Of a DNA stretch of 64,000 nucleotides, positions 62,501 to 64,000 are shown piece after piece; the stretch's first letter is position 1, and the number at the start of each line of letters is the position of its first letter. The position numbers and the translations under genes are program-made. Below the pieces are notes generated by a model. The model saw only the letters and a list, made by a program, of their open reading frames with translations. It was not told the DNA's origin and did no database searches. The DNA comes from Anarhynchus alexandrinus (taxonomy: Eukaryota; Chordata; Aves; Charadriiformes; Charadriidae), in NCBI GenBank assembly GCA_008711295.1, contig VUYV01000158.1, positions 300,196 to 364,195 on the forward strand. The letters run 5' to 3'.

Positions 62501-63305
62501 TAGTCAAGTAGCAATCTTCTCCAATTAATAGCTCCAGGCACCATTCAATGAAAAGACTTTATCTCTGCTTTTGTTTAGTTTCCTGATACCGTCATCCATG
62601 TCAGCCTCCTGTGTTTTAAAACTGTTGGACCATGTAAACTGAGGTGCACGTGATGTCTTTTTCATGTATAATGTAAATATTTAAGTGATGCAAGTATTGT
62701 TTTCCTTTCTTCACACTGCATTTGTCTTCGCCCCGTGTCTCTTATTCGTTGATTTGTTGTGACAGAACTTGTGTGCATTTTCTATATATTTGAGTTAATA
62801 TGTGGTTCCAAAGATTTAAGCTATATAAGAAAAAGTCTATTTTTGGTCTATCAAGATTTACCATGAGAGAAAATTCTGGCCTTAGGTTTTCCTATAACTC
62901 TCAGTAGCCATACTAGAATTGAAAGATGTAGATATTAACTTACTGTTACGGGAATATGAAGACAATTCTTTTTCCTCTGCTTCTAAATTTTGGTTCATCT
63001 TAAAAGGAAACAAAGCCAGTAAAAAAAATATTACCCTTGTGTGCATGTGTATGGATTTTATATTTACATTTTGTCTTTTACCTGTAATTTCCTAACAATC
63101 TGGTAAAAAAGAAAGCGCCAGCAAGCTTCACAACAAATTTTGTAAGGAGAAGTCAAATACAGACTGCAAATTGAACTCGCATAGATGAACACTGTGTCAG
63201 GTAGAATCGTGTCGGATCAACTGCGCTGCCGTGAGTGAGCTGAATGCAATGCAAATGTCTGTATTGTCTCCGTATTACGTACTGCTAGTCAGATGGAAAC
63301 ATGTA

Positions 63306-63345
63306 TTATTGGGTGCAATACGTCGTTATTGGGTGCAATACGTCG
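63306..63345. repeat. 20-bp tandem duplication, two identical copies
   Basis: The unit TTATTGGGTGCAATACGTCG occurs twice with no spacer and no mismatch. Each copy contains CCAAT (on the - strand) and an ACGTCG core with two CpGs, unusual in this CpG-poor DNA. Exact identity implies a recent duplication or an assembly artefact. Confidence 0.9.
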
Positions 63346-64000
63346 TGAAGTTGGAATGAATGAACTTGGGACAAGTCGTCCATTAGAGCTGCTGAGGAGA
63401 GTGAGAAGTAGATCGCAGTCTAAAATGATTGAATGGTGTGTGATTACATGGCAGTGAAAAAGCACCCAAGAAGATTACATTTCAGTCCAGGGAGGTCTGA
63501 AGTAATGTTGCAGCATGAAAAACAACTACAGTGTGCTAAACACAGTGAGTGTAATAGAGACTAAATTCACAACAATGCTTTATAATTATATACATAATTA
63601 AACCAGCAAACTAGCTAGTTGTATTTGAAAAAATATGTGTAGCTGAAGATTTGAAAGTGGCAAGTTAAAAGTATACCTATCAGTTTCTGAGTTTCTCTAT
63701 AAATTACAGGCTTTTTATTTCTATTCTTTTTTCATTTTTCCTAAAATTGATATTCTAATGACAGTGCAGCAAATGGGAAAAAAAATTCTCTGCCTTTTGT
63801 TCAGGCATGAGGAAGCTGAAACCATTTCAGTATTTCAGCAAAATGCAACCTTTCTTCAAACATGTGAATATACCATATACATTTTGCAACTGTTCTGAAG
63901 AAGTCAACTTTAAGATGTATTTCTCACAAATTTATTGTTTTGACCATTATTCAGTGCAAAGAAGTGCCTTCTCTTAGATTTAAACTGCTTGCATTTTTAG

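Larger units (their letters stand above)
53697..64000. other. AT-rich unique DNA with terminal-exon candidate
   Basis: This stretch of over 10 kb has no dispersed repeats that I recognise. It contains the terminal exon candidate at 55709-55934, a 14-bp tandem repeat at 56522-56563 and a 20-bp tandem duplication at 63306-63345. Stretches rich in homeodomain-like TAAT motifs and octamer-like ATGCAAAT (63249) could be conserved regulatory DNA, but this cannot be shown without alignment. Confidence 0.5.

Noticed and set aside
1..64000. tRNA, rRNA, snRNA genes, CRISPR arrays, phage, plasmid or biosynthetic features
   Set aside because: Both strands were read for these; no cloverleaf, rRNA or spliceosomal RNA core, or spaced repeat array was seen, and the repeat content is that of a bird chromosome.

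Overview
This window is vertebrate, almost certainly bird, nuclear DNA. The main evidence is a set of CR1 LINE 3' ends that carry the avian tail, an ATTCTATG-type repeat, on both strands (1-69, 10334-10508, 26438-26485, 33233-33424, 38132-38462, 43461-43560, 53440-53696). Two LTRs resembling avian ERVL-type LTRs (38572-39201, 40985-41551), an hAT-type element and fossil MIR SINE pieces agree with this. The DNA is AT-rich. Single Ns and one 10-N gap mark it as a draft assembly. Nothing bacterial, viral-episomal or CRISPR-like is present. The species cannot be named from the sequence alone.

I recognise no protein-coding gene. Open frames of 60-176 codons are scattered over both strands at about the frequency chance allows, and none resembles a known protein except short relics of the CR1 ORF2 C-terminus. 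The window therefore looks like intron or gene desert.

The best gene-like signals are splice-flanked open segments. On the + strand, 7248-7349, 18492-18582, 34814-34906, 35418-35469 and a terminal segment from 55709 (stop at 55782, AATAAA at 55875 and 55929) have mutually compatible reading phases and could be exons of one gene; 16685-16759 is a weaker optional member. On the - strand, 47343-47567 and 31242-31385 are open between good splice sites, and 18089-18173 and 49584-49705 are splice-flanked but closed in all frames, as expected of a long noncoding RNA. These are hypotheses. Pseudo-exons are common in 64 kb of noncoding DNA, and I could not match any of the peptides to a family.

Layout. 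0-10 kb is unique AT-rich DNA with a CR1 tail at the left edge, a probable assembly duplication (6858-6977) and the first candidate exon. 10-20 kb holds a CR1, an imperfect inverted repeat (15109-15276) and several splice-flanked segments, and ends with the 292-bp hAT-like element (19781-20072, 8-bp target duplication). 20-33 kb is mostly featureless, with a T/G-rich tract and gap at 25.3 kb and old MIR and CR1 scraps at 26.5 kb. 33-44 kb is the most repeat-dense part: three CR1s and two LTRs. 44-64 kb is mainly unique, with a MIR fossil (48.4 kb), an old CR1 (53.5 kb), a 14-bp x 3 tandem repeat (56.5 kb) and a CpG-containing 20-bp x 2 tandem duplication (63.3 kb).
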